A DNA stretch of 64,000 nt from Phytobacter diazotrophicus (GTDB lineage: Bacteria > Pseudomonadota > Gammaproteobacteria > Enterobacterales > Enterobacteriaceae): contig SMDE01000008.1 of NCBI GenBank assembly GCA_004346725.1, positions 186,001 to 250,000 of the forward strand, read 5' to 3'. The notes under the pieces were generated by a model, which had not been told where the DNA came from, made no database searches, and saw only the letters and a program-made list of their open reading frames with translations. Shown here piece by piece: positions 41,387 to 50,498 of the stretch (positions are counted from its first letter, which is position 1; every line of letters begins with the position of its first letter). The translations under genes and the position numbers were made by a program.

Positions 41387-41408
41387 GCCCCCTCTTTGAG
41401 GAGGGGGC
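41387..41408 (+). terminator. Hairpin after yaaA
   Basis: The arms GCCCCCTC and GAGGGGGC flank TTTGAG, 8 bases past the yaaA stop and before convergent yaaX. No strong U-run follows. Confidence 0.55.
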
Positions 41409-41424
41409 AGACTAAGCGAAGGGT

Positions 41425-41718
41425 TTAATCGTGGCGCCAGTCCGGCCCAGGACGATGGTCATCGTGGCGATCATCATGATAGTCGCCACGGAAATCGCGA
41501 CGGTCGTCACCATGTGGGCGCCAGTGGTTTTCGCGCCATTCGTAGTGTCTGTGCCACCAGTCATGGTCGCGCCAGTGGCCGCCATCCCAGTAGTTGCCGT
41601 GACGATCCTGATCGCCGATTTGCAGTTTTACTGCTGGCACAAGGGTAATTTCAGCAGCCTGTGCCGCCAGCGGAGCCACCATCAACAACGAAAGCGCGAA
41701 GAATACAGGTTTCAACAT
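41425..41718 (-). CDS. yaaX: Exported His/Asp-rich protein YaaX (DUF2502)
   Basis: A 97-residue secreted protein (E. coli YaaX 98). The signal peptide is [21 protein letters not shown]. The mature start [17 protein letters not shown] and the [24 protein letters not shown] block match E. coli. The C-terminal tail is a run of HDDRHDDH-type repeats, richer in Asp/His than in E. coli. Function is unknown; metal binding is a guess from composition. Confidence 0.88.
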   Translation of the reverse strand: MLKPVFFALSLLMVAPLAAQAAEITLVPAVKLQIGDQDRHGNYWDGGHWRDHDWWHRHYEWRENHWRPHGDDRRDFRGDYHDDRHDDHRPGPDWRHD

Positions 41719-41886
41719 GGGTTACTCCTTTGTTCATCTTGCCCGTAGTGGGCCGATGTGAGGAGCTTAAGCAAAGTGATGGCGGCTTGTTATTCTCTGC
41801 AATCCTAATATCTAAGTGCCCGCATTTTATGGGAATTCCTCCGTTTTTCCTGCCATATTCCCCCTTAATTTCTCCGTATTCAGGCG

Positions 41887-41921
41887 TAAAAAAACCGGGC
41901 AGCGATTACGCTCACCCGGTT
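41887..41921 (-). terminator. thr operon terminator
   Basis: The arms AACCGGG and CCCGGTT enclose a 15-base loop and are followed on the minus strand by TTTTTT. It lies 20 bases after the thrC stop. Confidence 0.8.
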
Positions 41922-41941
41922 CTGGTTTGAGACGAAGCGGA

Positions 41942-43228
41942 TTACGCTTTGCTCATCATCAGTTTACGCAGTTCAGCGAAGTCAGCAGGCAGATGGTGCG
42001 ACAGCAGTTCCAGATCTGCGCGCTCTGCCAGTTCTTTCGGCAATGGCAGTGTTTCGCCGAGAATCTCTTCGACGCTCTCTTTGAATTTCGCCGGATGCGC
42101 GGTCCCCAGGAACAGGCCGTACTCGCCCGGATGCAGTTGATCGCGCAGCGCACGGTAAGCAATGGCCGCATGCGGTTCAGAGAGATAGCCCTTACCTTTC
42201 AGTTCACGCATCGTCTCTTTGGTCGTTTCGTCGTCCACTGCGGCATAGCCCAGTTCGTTCAGGCGCCAGATTTTACGGCGGAACAGCTCTTCCACGCGCG
42301 GCCAGTTGTTCGGCTGGCTGACGTCCATCGCGTTCGACAGGGTTGCCTGTGTCGCTTTTGGCTTCCACTCACCGTCCTGCAGGAAGCGCGGTACGGTGTC
42401 ATTTGCATTGGTCGCCGCGATAAAACGCTTAATGGGCAGCCCAAGCGATTTCGCCAACAGGCCCGCCGTTAAGTCGCCAAAGTTGCCGCTTGGCACGGAA
42501 ACAACCAGCTGATTACGCGCCTCTTGTGGCAGTTGCGCCACCGCTTCAAAGTAGTAGCAAATCTGCGCCAGCAGGCGGCTAATGTTGATTGAGTTCGCTG
42601 AGTTCAGGCCCAGCGCCACTTTCAGTTCTTCATCATCAAAAGCTTGTTTTACCAGTGCCTGACAGGCGTCGAAATCCGCATCAATGGCGACGGTTTCGAT
42701 ATTGCCACCCAGCGTACAGAACAGTTTTTCCTGTAGCGGACTGATTTTTCCGTTCGGGTAAAGGATCACGACACGAACGTTTTTCAGGCCGTAGAAGGCA
42801 TGCGCCACTGCCGCCCCGGTATCACCGGAGGTCGCAGTCAGGATCGTCACCGGCTTGTCGCCGCTGATGGTGGTCAGCATTTGCGCCATAAAGCGCCCAC
42901 CGAAGTCTTTAAACGCCAGCGTCGGGCCATGAAACAGCTCCAGGCAACCAACATCGCTCTCAACCGGCTGTACGGGCGCCGGGAACGCAAACGCATCCCG
43001 AACGCGTGCTTCCAGAATGTCCTGCGGAATTTCATCACCGATGAACGCCCCGAGGATTTTGGCGCTGCGCGCAACGAAATCCATGGTCAGCATGTCATCA
43101 ATTTCAGTCAGGCTGAATTCCGGCAGGTCATGCGGGAAAAACAGCCCCTGGTTCTTGCCAAGCCCTTGCGTGACGGCCTGCGCGAAGCTGACCTGTTCGT
43201 TGTGATCTTTTAAGTTATAGAGTTTCAT
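41942..43228 (-). CDS. thrC: Threonine synthase
   Basis: A 428-residue PLP enzyme, as in E. coli. It converts O-phosphohomoserine to threonine. The PLP Lys is in ALAFKDFGGRFMAQML, TATSGDTGAAVAHAF binds phosphate, and VPSGNFGDLTAG is the glycine-rich loop. It starts 3 bases after the thrB stop in the thrLABC operon. Confidence 0.98.
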   Translation of the reverse strand: MKLYNLKDHNEQVSFAQAVTQGLGKNQGLFFPHDLPEFSLTEIDDMLTMDFVARSAKILGAFIGDEIPQDILEARVRDAFAFPAPVQPVESDVGCLELFHGPTLAFKDFGGRFMAQMLTTISGDKPVTILTATSGDTGAAVAHAFYGLKNVRVVILYPNGKISPLQEKLFCTLGGNIETVAIDADFDACQALVKQAFDDEELKVALGLNSANSINISRLLAQICYYFEAVAQLPQEARNQLVVSVPSGNFGDLTAGLLAKSLGLPIKRFIAATNANDTVPRFLQDGEWKPKATQATLSNAMDVSQPNNWPRVEELFRRKIWRLNELGYAAVDDETTKETMRELKGKGYLSEPHAAIAYRALRDQLHPGEYGLFLGTAHPAKFKESVEEILGETLPLPKELAERADLELLSHHLPADFAELRKLMMSKA

Positions 43229-43231
43229 TGG

Positions 43232-44161
43232 TTATCCCACTACTCGTGCACCCGTCGTGTCCAGACGGCAAATATGAACAAAGCCTTCCTGATTTTGCAA
43301 ATAGTGTTTGCTCAGCCAGTCTGCCACACGTTGCGCGGTTTCCGTTTTATCGCACAACGCAAAAAGCGTTGGGCCGGAACCAGAAATACCACAGGAGAGC
43401 GCACCCATTTCGGCGACCGCCTGACGTGCCTCATTAAACCCAGGCAATAATTTCATGCGATACGGCTCAGCAATAACATCTTTCATCAGCTTCGCCGCAA
43501 GCTGGGGCTGACGGGAATAGCAGGCGTGAATAAAGCCCGCCAGATGCCGACCATGAGCAATACAGTCCTGACGACGATACTGCGCCGGCAGGATAGCGCG
43601 GGCCTCCGCGGTAGAAACTTTGATGCCCGGATAGGCCAGCACCCACAGCCATTCATCAAAGCCTGGCACCTGCTGGCTGATAATGCCGTTTTCCTCGATC
43701 ATCAATTGCATGCCGCCAAGGTAGCAAGGCGCCACGTTGTCGTAATGCACGCTGCCGGAAATGCGCCCTTCCAGCTCGCCCATCAGCGCCAGCATTCGCG
43801 TCTCATTTAACGGTTTGCCGCAATACTCGTTCATTGCCACCAGCGCCGCGACAACAGAACAGGCACTGGAGCCCAGCCCTGATCCAATCGGCATGTTTTT
43901 TTCCAGTGTCATTGCCACAGGAACAGTTTTGCCAATCTCCTGGCAGAAACGCTCCCAGCACTGGTAGACAATATTTTCACGAGGCTCTGTCGGCAGTTTG
44001 CTGGCAAAACGCCCCAGATTTTTCAGGCTAAAACTGTCCGCCGCCTCAACTGAGACATTATCACCCAACAGCGTGCCATCTATCGGCGTCACCGCGGCGC
44101 CCAACACATCAAAACCCACGCTCATATTGGCGCTGGAGGCCGGAGCATATACTTTCACCAT
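43232..44161 (-). CDS. thrB: Homoserine kinase
   Basis: A 309-residue GHMP kinase (E. coli 310). The ATP loop is [21 protein letters not shown] and the C-terminal motif is [17 protein letters not shown]. It phosphorylates homoserine for ThrC. The start [13 protein letters not shown] is 1 base from the thrA stop, so translation is coupled; 44 upstream in-frame codons lie in thrA and are rejected. Confidence 0.98.
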   Translation of the reverse strand: MVKVYAPASSANMSVGFDVLGAAVTPIDGTLLGDNVSVEAADSFSLKNLGRFASKLPTEPRENIVYQCWERFCQEIGKTVPVAMTLEKNMPIGSGLGSSACSVVAALVAMNEYCGKPLNETRMLALMGELEGRISGSVHYDNVAPCYLGGMQLMIEENGIISQQVPGFDEWLWVLAYPGIKVSTAEARAILPAQYRRQDCIAHGRHLAGFIHACYSRQPQLAAKLMKDVIAEPYRMKLLPGFNEARQAVAEMGALSCGISGSGPTLFALCDKTETAQRVADWLSKHYLQNQEGFVHICRLDTTGARVVG

Positions 44162-44162
44162 C

Positions 44163-46625
44163 TTAAACTCCCAACTTCCAGGACAGCGTACGCAGCAAGT
44201 CTGCAAACACCCCTGCCGCAGTAACATCATTGCCCGCACCATAGCCTCGCAGGACCAGCGGCAGCGGTTGGTAATAGTGGCTATAAAACGCAAGGGCGTT
44301 TTCGCCGTTTTTCACTTTGAACAGCGGATCGTTACCGTCCACTTCGGCAATTTTCACCCGACAGGTGCCATCCTCTTCAATGTTGCCGACGTAGCGCAGC
44401 ACTTTGCCTTCGTCGCGCGCTTTCGCCACACGATCGGCGAAGTGATCGTCAAGCTGTGGCAGACGCGCCATAAAACTTTCAACGTCACCGCTGTCGTCGA
44501 ATGTAGCTGGCAGCACAGGTTCAATCACAATATCGGAAAGCTCCAGCTCACGCCCGGTTTCACGAGCCAGGATCAGGAGCTTACGCGCCACGTCCATACC
44601 TGAAAGATCGTCACGCGGATCAGGTTCGGTGTAACCCATTTCGCGTGCGATCTTAGTCGCATCTGACAGGCTCATCCCTTCATCGAGTTTACCGAAAATA
44701 AACGATAGCGAGCCAGAAAGAATGCCGGAGAAACGTTGTAACTCATCACCCGCATTGAGCAGGTTTTGCAGGTTTTCGATAACCGGCAAGCCCGCGCCCA
44801 CGTTGGTGTCATAGAGGAACTTACGGCGTGATTTCGCCGCCGCATGGCGCAACTGATGGTAGTAAGCCATCGATGAGGTGTTGGCCTTTTTGTTGGGCGT
44901 CACCACATGGAAACCTTCACGCAGGAAGTCGGCATACTGATCGGCCACTGCCTGGTGTGACGTACAATCTACAATAACCGGGTTCAGCAGGTGATATTCC
45001 TTCACCAGACGAATCAAACGGCCCAGGTTGAAAGGCTCTTTGGCCTCGGCAAGCTCAGACTGCCAGTTTTCCAGATTTAACCCGTGTACGTTGGTAAGCA
45101 ACGCTTTCGAGTTTGCCACGCCGCAGACGCGCAAATCGATATGTTTACTTTTGAGCCATGCCTGCTGACGCTTAAGCTGTTCGAGCAGCGCACCACCAAC
45201 ACCGCCCACGCCAATCACAAACACTTCAATAACCTGGTCGGTGTTGAACAGCATCTGGTGCGTGACGCGCACACCCGTAGTGGCATCATCGTTGCTCACC
45301 ACGACAGAAATCGAACGCTCGGAAGATCCTTGCGCGATCGCCACGATGTTGATATTAGCGCGCGCCAGTGCAGCAAAGAATTTCGCGGAAATGCCACGCA
45401 GAGTACGCATGCCGTCGCCCACGACAGAGATGATAGCCAGACGCTCCATCACGGCCAGCGGCTCCAGCAACCCTTCTTTCAGTTCCAGATAAAATTCATC
45501 GCCCATTGCCCGCTGCGCGCGGACGCAATCGGATTGCGGTACACAGAAGCTGATGCTGTATTCAGAGGAGGACTGGGTAATCAGCACGACAGAAATACCC
45601 GCACGCGACATCGCGGCAAACACGCGCGCCGCCATGCCAACCATGCCTTTCATCCCCGGGCCTGAAACACTGAACATCGCCATATTATTCAGGTTGGAAA
45701 TACCTTTGACCGGCAGGCCATCCTCATCAGAGGTGGCGCCAATCAGAGTACCGGGTGCCTGCGGGTTACCGGTATTTTTAATGAGGCAAGGGATCTGGAA
45801 CTGGGCGATAGGGGTGATGGTACGCGGGTGGAGCACTTTCGCACCGAAGTAGGAGAGTTCCATCGCTTCCTGGTACGACATGGATTTCAGCAGACGGGCA
45901 TCCGGCACCTGGCGTGGATCACAGGTGTAGACGCCGTCAACATCGGTCCAGATTTCACAACAATCCGCACGCAGGCAGGCAGCCAGAACCGCAGCGGAGT
46001 AATCAGAACCATTACGTCCCAGAACAACCAGCTCACCTTTTTCGTTTCCGGCAGTGAACCCTGCCATCAACACCATATGGTCGGACGGGATACGGCTGGC
46101 GGCGATGCGGCGCGTTGACTCCGCAATATCCACCGTAGACTCAAGATAGTGCCCAATAGCCAGCAGTTTCTCGACCGGATCAATCACACTCACCTTATGA
46201 CCGCGCGCTTCAAGCAACCCCGCCATAATGGCGATGGAGAGCTTTTCGCCACGGCAGATCAGCGCCGCATTGATGCTGTCAGGGCACTGCCCCAGCAGGC
46301 TTATCCCATGCAAGACGTGTTTGATCTGCGCAAATTCTTGTTCGACAAAGGTTTTTAACTGTGCGAGGGGAAAACCAGGCTGTGCATCCGCCAATCCTTG
46401 CAGTAGCTCAGAAAAAATACGTTCGGCATCGCTAATATTTGGTACGGCATCCTGACCTCCGATCGTTTTTTCGATCATGGCGACCAGGTGATTGGTGATT
46501 TTCGCCGGGGCAGATAACACAGTTGCCACCTGCCCCTGCCTGGCATTGCTCTCCAGGATGTCGGCAACACGCAGAAACCTTTCCGCATTTGCCACTGATG
46601 TACCGCCGAACTTCAACACTCGCAT
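44163..46625 (-). CDS. thrA: Bifunctional aspartokinase I / homoserine dehydrogenase I
   Basis: An 820-residue fusion enzyme, the E. coli length. The aspartate kinase domain starts [17 protein letters not shown], the central ACT domains carry threonine feedback, and the homoserine dehydrogenase domain starts near residue 465 ([17 protein letters not shown]) with [11 protein letters not shown]-like and [12 protein letters not shown] segments. It catalyses the first and third steps of the aspartate-to-threonine path. Confidence 0.99.
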   Translation of the reverse strand: MRVLKFGGTSVANAERFLRVADILESNARQGQVATVLSAPAKITNHLVAMIEKTIGGQDAVPNISDAERIFSELLQGLADAQPGFPLAQLKTFVEQEFAQIKHVLHGISLLGQCPDSINAALICRGEKLSIAIMAGLLEARGHKVSVIDPVEKLLAIGHYLESTVDIAESTRRIAASRIPSDHMVLMAGFTAGNEKGELVVLGRNGSDYSAAVLAACLRADCCEIWTDVDGVYTCDPRQVPDARLLKSMSYQEAMELSYFGAKVLHPRTITPIAQFQIPCLIKNTGNPQAPGTLIGATSDEDGLPVKGISNLNNMAMFSVSGPGMKGMVGMAARVFAAMSRAGISVVLITQSSSEYSISFCVPQSDCVRAQRAMGDEFYLELKEGLLEPLAVMERLAIISVVGDGMRTLRGISAKFFAALARANINIVAIAQGSSERSISVVVSNDDATTGVRVTHQMLFNTDQVIEVFVIGVGGVGGALLEQLKRQQAWLKSKHIDLRVCGVANSKALLTNVHGLNLENWQSELAEAKEPFNLGRLIRLVKEYHLLNPVIVDCTSHQAVADQYADFLREGFHVVTPNKKANTSSMAYYHQLRHAAAKSRRKFLYDTNVGAGLPVIENLQNLLNAGDELQRFSGILSGSLSFIFGKLDEGMSLSDATKIAREMGYTEPDPRDDLSGMDVARKLLILARETGRELELSDIVIEPVLPATFDDSGDVESFMARLPQLDDHFADRVAKARDEGKVLRYVGNIEEDGTCRVKIAEVDGNDPLFKVKNGENALAFYSHYYQPLPLVLRGYGAGNDVTAAGVFADLLRTLSWKLGV

Positions 46626-46650
46626 GGTATTACCCCTTGATCTTTGCTCG

Positions 46651-46687
46651 AAAAAAAAGCCCGCACTGTTCAGGTGCGGGCTTTTTT
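46651..46687 (-). terminator. thr attenuator
   Basis: The arms GCCCGCAC (46659-46666) and GTGCGGGC (46674-46681) are followed on the minus strand by an eight-base U-run. It begins 19 bases after the thrL stop and ends 25 bases before thrA, the standard attenuator position. Confidence 0.93.
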
Positions 46688-46705
46688 CTGTGTTTCCTGT
46701 ACGCG

Positions 46706-46774
46706 TCAGCCCGCACCGTTACCTGTGGTAATGGTGGTGGTAATAATAATGGTGACGGTGCTGGTGCGTTTCAT
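46706..46774 (-). CDS. thrL: thr operon leader peptide
   Basis: A 22-codon peptide, too short for ordinary gene callers: [22 protein letters not shown]. It contains 8 Thr and 4 Ile, including three Ile in a row, and ends just before the attenuator. Low charged tRNA-Thr or tRNA-Ile stalls ribosomes here and prevents termination. E. coli ThrL has 21 residues with a similar Thr/Ile run. Confidence 0.94.
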   Translation of the reverse strand: MKRTSTVTIIITTTITTGNGAG

Positions 46775-46799
46775 GGATGTTGTGTGCTCTGTAATTTTA

Positions 46800-46855
46800 T
46801 TCTGTCTGTGCTCTGCCTATATTGGTTAAAGTATCTGCCGCCTTAAGTCAACGAA
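46800..46855 (-). promoter_or_regulatory. thrLABC promoter region
   Basis: The minus strand carries TTGACTTAAG (near 46846-46851) and ACTTTAACCAATATAGG (TATAGG at 46816-46821), very similar to the remembered E. coli thr promoter. TTGACT and TATAGG are too far apart to pair, so the exact -35 is not certain. Confidence 0.55.
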
Positions 46856-46984
46856 TTTTTAGTTTTCAGCTATTTTGCGCAACCTTCCGCTACGCCCGCG
46901 ACTTATTGACTTATCATAGGTAAAGACCATACAAACCGCACCATTGCAGTGACTTAATCCATAAAACATTCTTATGGCAGTGAT

Positions 46985-47671
46985 TTACTCGGCGAGTTTT
47001 TTTTCAATGTCGTGGAGCAAACGGTGCAACATTGCAGTGTCTCGCTGCTCCAGCATCCCCACACGCTGATCCAGCCAGTCGGCCATTTTCATGTCATCCG
47101 CCACATCGAGTTTTTCGAGCAACGCGCGCGCCCGCAGACGTAAAGCACGAAGCTGGTTATCATCACGTTGCGTTACCACTTTGGGAGCATTTTGTATTAA
47201 AGATGCTAATTGATAACAATAAACCATGACGGCCTGCCCCAGATTGAGTGAAGGATAATCGGCCACCATCGGCACACCCGTTAAAATGTCTGCAAGCGCC
47301 AGTTCGTCATTTGTCAGGCCCGAATCTTCCCGGCCAAACACCAGTGCGGCGGCGGGGAGCCACGCGCTTTTTTCCGCCAGAAGCGGTACCAGTTCCGCAG
47401 GCGTTGCGTAGTAATGGAATTTAGCGCGACTTCGCGCCGTCGTGGCGACGGTGAATGAAATATCGGCCAGCGCATCGGATAATGCAGAATAAGTTTTAAT
47501 ATTATCAAGCACATCCCTGGCACCATGTGCGACACGGCGAGCGCCTTCCTGTAAATGGGCATCGCTGTCGACAATGCGCAGATCTGTGAAACCCATCGTT
47601 TTCATCGCGCGCGCGGCAGCGCCAACATTCTCCGCTCTGGCGGGAGAAACCAATACAATGGCCAGGTGCAT
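46985..47671 (-). CDS. lasT: TrmJ-like RNA 2'-O-methyltransferase YjtD (LasT)
   Basis: A 228-residue SpoU/TrmH-superfamily protein, the E. coli YjtD length. The trefoil-knot SAM-binding motifs are ENVGAAARAMKTMGF, VFGREDSGLTNDEL and SLNLGQAVMVYCYQL. The RNA target is not established. The start MHLAIVLVSPARAENV is preferred; seven upstream codons are in frame. Confidence 0.9.
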   Translation of the reverse strand: MHLAIVLVSPARAENVGAAARAMKTMGFTDLRIVDSDAHLQEGARRVAHGARDVLDNIKTYSALSDALADISFTVATTARSRAKFHYYATPAELVPLLAEKSAWLPAAALVFGREDSGLTNDELALADILTGVPMVADYPSLNLGQAVMVYCYQLASLIQNAPKVVTQRDDNQLRALRLRARALLEKLDVADDMKMADWLDQRVGMLEQRDTAMLHRLLHDIEKKLAE

Positions 47672-48070
47672 TTTTACTCTCTTTTTTATCATACCGACGC
47701 GCGAGCGAAGGGTAATGTCAGCATATTTCGCGTCGCGAATTTACAATTTTGTAACAGCAATCACTGAATTTCGTCTTGCCAACGGTTAAAAAAAGCTAAA
47801 CTGTTGACTGGCGGTATTAACCGCTGAAATGTTAACAGAAAGTGCTTATCCCTATGTTTCTTCATGGCATTTTAATTATGAATCTGAATCTCCTATTGGA
47901 TTCAACTTATTTATCAATTAATATCCGCAACTAGTTGGTTTATTGAAAAATTGTGATAATCGCTAGCATTTAGATATCAAGATTTCACCAAACTGTTAAC
48001 GTGCTACAATTGAACTTGATATATGTCAACGAAGCGTAGTTTTATTGGGTGTCCCTTGCGTCTTAGCCTG
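47672..48070. other. AT-rich gap between lasT and yjjY/arcA
   Basis: About 400 bases without a gene. It must hold the lasT and yjjY promoters and the far-upstream promoters of arcA. An FNR-type box is listed separately. No small RNA could be recognised. Confidence 0.5.
48016..48029 (+). promoter_or_regulatory. FNR box in the arcA upstream region
   Basis: TTGATATATGTCAA matches the FNR consensus TTGAT-N4-ATCAA at 9 of 10 positions. E. coli arcA is FNR-activated through a long leader; here the box lies about 280 bases before the arcA start, within the expected range. Confidence 0.7.
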
Positions 48071-48211
48071 TTATGTTGCTGTTAAAATGGTTAGGATGAC
48101 AGCCGTTTTTGACACTGTCGGGTTCAAAGGGAAAGTGCCCACGACCAAGCTAATGATGTTGTTGACGTTGATGGAAAGTGCATCAAGAACGCAATTACGT
48201 ACTTTAGTCAT
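48071..48211 (-). CDS. yjjY: Small protein YjjY
   Basis: A 46-codon gene starting MTKVRNCVLDALSINVNNI, matching E. coli YjjY in length and most residues, with the tail PLNPTVSKTAVILTILTAT. It is antisense to the arcA leader. Function is unknown. It is short, but amino-acid-level similarity to E. coli supports a real gene or conserved leader RNA. Confidence 0.75.
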   Translation of the reverse strand: MTKVRNCVLDALSINVNNIISLVVGTFPLNPTVSKTAVILTILTAT

Positions 48212-48306
48212 GTTACGCCGTTCATGTTAATTTGCGACATGTACCAGGCTGGTCAGGGACTTTTGTACTTCCTGTTTCGATTTAGTTGGCAATTTAGGTA
48301 GCAAAC

Positions 48307-49023
48307 ATGCAGACCCCGCACATTCTTATCGTTGAAGACGAGTTGGTAACACGCAACACGTTGAAAAGCATCTTCGAAGCGGAAGGTTACGATGTCTTTG
48401 AAGCGACAGATGGCGCTGAAATGCATCAGATCCTCTCCGAAAATGATATCAACCTGGTGATTATGGATATCAATCTGCCAGGTAAAAATGGCCTTTTACT
48501 TGCCCGTGAATTACGCGAGCAAGCGAATGTCGCACTGATGTTCCTGACCGGTCGCGACAACGAAGTAGACAAAATCCTGGGCCTCGAAATCGGTGCGGAT
48601 GACTACATCACCAAACCGTTTAACCCGCGTGAACTGACTATCCGTGCGCGTAACCTGCTGTCCCGTACCATGAATTTGGGCACCATCAGCGAAGAGCGCC
48701 GCAGTGTCGACAGCTATAAGTTTAATGGCTGGGAACTGGATATTAACAGCCGCTCACTGATCAGCCCTAATGGCGAACAGTATAAGCTGCCGCGTAGCGA
48801 ATTCCGTGCGATGCTGCATTTCTGCGAAAACCCGGGCAAGATCCAATCCCGCGCCGAATTGCTGAAAAAAATGACCGGGCGTGAGCTGAAACCACACGAC
48901 CGTACGGTTGACGTCACCATCCGTCGCATCCGTAAGCATTTTGAATCCACGCCGGACACACCGGAAATCATCGCGACGATCCACGGTGAAGGTTACCGTT
49001 TCTGCGGTGATCTGCAGGAATAA
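48307..49023 (+). CDS. arcA: Two-component response regulator ArcA
   Basis: A 238-residue OmpR-type regulator, nearly identical to E. coli ArcA. The receiver domain has D54 in [11 protein letters not shown] and the DNA-binding winged helix is C-terminal ([14 protein letters not shown]). ArcB phosphorylates it under low oxygen to repress respiratory genes. A strong bidirectional terminator follows. Confidence 0.99.
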   Translation: MQTPHILIVEDELVTRNTLKSIFEAEGYDVFEATDGAEMHQILSENDINLVIMDINLPGKNGLLLARELREQANVALMFLTGRDNEVDKILGLEIGADDYITKPFNPRELTIRARNLLSRTMNLGTISEERRSVDSYKFNGWELDINSRSLISPNGEQYKLPRSEFRAMLHFCENPGKIQSRAELLKKMTGRELKPHDRTVDVTIRRIRKHFESTPDTPEIIATIHGEGYRFCGDLQE

Positions 49024-49032
49024 TCCTCCTTC

Positions 49033-49064
49033 AAAAAAAAGCGGCGCCAGGCGCCGCTTTTTTT
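49033..49064. terminator. Bidirectional terminator between arcA and creD
   Basis: The arms GCGGCGC and GCGCCGC flank CAG, with A- and T-runs on both sides. It serves arcA on the plus strand and overlaps the creD stop on the minus strand. Confidence 0.85.
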
Positions 49065-50442
49065 ATTTCCATATCCGTAGTTCTTCATCGACAGGAACCT
49101 GGCTTTCTACGGGCTTTTTCACCGCCCGCGAAAGGGAGTACCAGTCGAAGCGCCGTGTCAGTATCATCACGGTACTCAGTGCCGCAAACAGTACGCCTGT
49201 TCCCAGTAACAACGCGCTGTCTTCGGAATTCAACAAACTCCACATTACGCCATAGAGCACCAATAGCGCACCGCTAAACGGCAGGCTGGCACGCCAGCTT
49301 TTCATCACGCCTTGCAAATAGATACCGTTGATCGTCGCCCCCAGTCCACTGGCAATAATCCACGCCCAGGTAAAGCCGACATGCTCTGACAACGCCAGCA
49401 GGACCAGATAGAACATCACCAGCGATAACCCCACCAGCAGATACTCCATGGGGTGCATTTGCCGCCCGGTAAGACTTTCAAAGACGAAAAACGCGGCAAA
49501 AATGAGGGCAATAAGCAAAATCGCATATTTTACCGCTCTGTCCGTCAGTTGGTACTGATCCGCTGGCGTGGCGATATTGACGCTGAATGCGGGCAGGCGC
49601 CACTCATTGTCGCTGCTCAGACTCAGGACATCACGGATTTTGCTATCCAGGTTATTGGCAAACCACGTACTTTGCCAGCGTGCCTGGTAACCCGCAGGGG
49701 TAACTTCGCGTTTCGCAGGTAGAAAGTCACCGGTGAAGCCAGGGTGAGGCCAGTCCCCCATCAGCGCCATTTCGCTGTTTCTGCCAAGTGGGACCACGGA
49801 AAATGCGCCGGTACCATTAAGACTAAATGAAGCGTTTAGTTTGATATTTTTTTGCGTAATACCCGGCGCAGTCAGTGGAACATGGATACCCTGTAAGTCG
49901 CTCATCAGCCCCGATCCCGGCTCTACGCTGAGCGATTCACCGTTCACCTTCATCGCCCGTATTTGCCCGATCCCTCGGGCATCACTCAGGGCAAACACGA
50001 CAAACGGCTCGCCCAGTTGCCTGGTATCACTCGCCTCCAGCCCGGCTCGTTTTGGGTCAAATTCTGCGTTTATACTGATATCCCCATGCCAGACTTGCCC
50101 TTCGTAGATACCCACCTGGCGGTTTTCGACTTGCTGTTTCCCCTCGACCATGAGCGACTCAGGTAGCCAGAAACGGATATAGCTTTTCGAACGGCGAACC
50201 TCTTTGGGCGGTTCATCTCCCGTCGACTCCAGCGAAGTCACAACGTCCGTCACCGGAATCGCAATCAACGGACCAATCAACTTTTGCGGCCCGGCGCTAC
50301 TTTGCCGCAGCGTATCGGCGACCTCATTACGGTAGTCGCCTCTCTCTTTGATTAAATTGCCAACCATTATCAGTGGGATCAGCAACAGACAAATGCACCC
50401 TGCCAGGGTGGTAATTTTCCAGAATAACGGTGATTTCAACAT
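49063..50442 (-). CDS. creD: Inner-membrane protein CreD
   Basis: A 459-residue protein (E. coli 450). It has one N-terminal membrane segment (FWKITTLAGCICLLLIPLIM), a large periplasmic region, and five or six C-terminal membrane segments from about residue 305. It is induced by CreBC and linked to beta-lactam and colicin E2 tolerance, but its biochemical role is unknown. A cre tag precedes it. Confidence 0.93.
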   Translation of the reverse strand: MLKSPLFWKITTLAGCICLLLIPLIMVGNLIKERGDYRNEVADTLRQSSAGPQKLIGPLIAIPVTDVVTSLESTGDEPPKEVRRSKSYIRFWLPESLMVEGKQQVENRQVGIYEGQVWHGDISINAEFDPKRAGLEASDTRQLGEPFVVFALSDARGIGQIRAMKVNGESLSVEPGSGLMSDLQGIHVPLTAPGITQKNIKLNASFSLNGTGAFSVVPLGRNSEMALMGDWPHPGFTGDFLPAKREVTPAGYQARWQSTWFANNLDSKIRDVLSLSSDNEWRLPAFSVNIATPADQYQLTDRAVKYAILLIALIFAAFFVFESLTGRQMHPMEYLLVGLSLVMFYLVLLALSEHVGFTWAWIIASGLGATINGIYLQGVMKSWRASLPFSGALLVLYGVMWSLLNSEDSALLLGTGVLFAALSTVMILTRRFDWYSLSRAVKKPVESQVPVDEELRIWK

Positions 50443-50498
50443 AGCCCCTCCTTTGTGTTGCGCGCAGAGTAACGGGGCTATAAGAGGAGAATTTGAAG

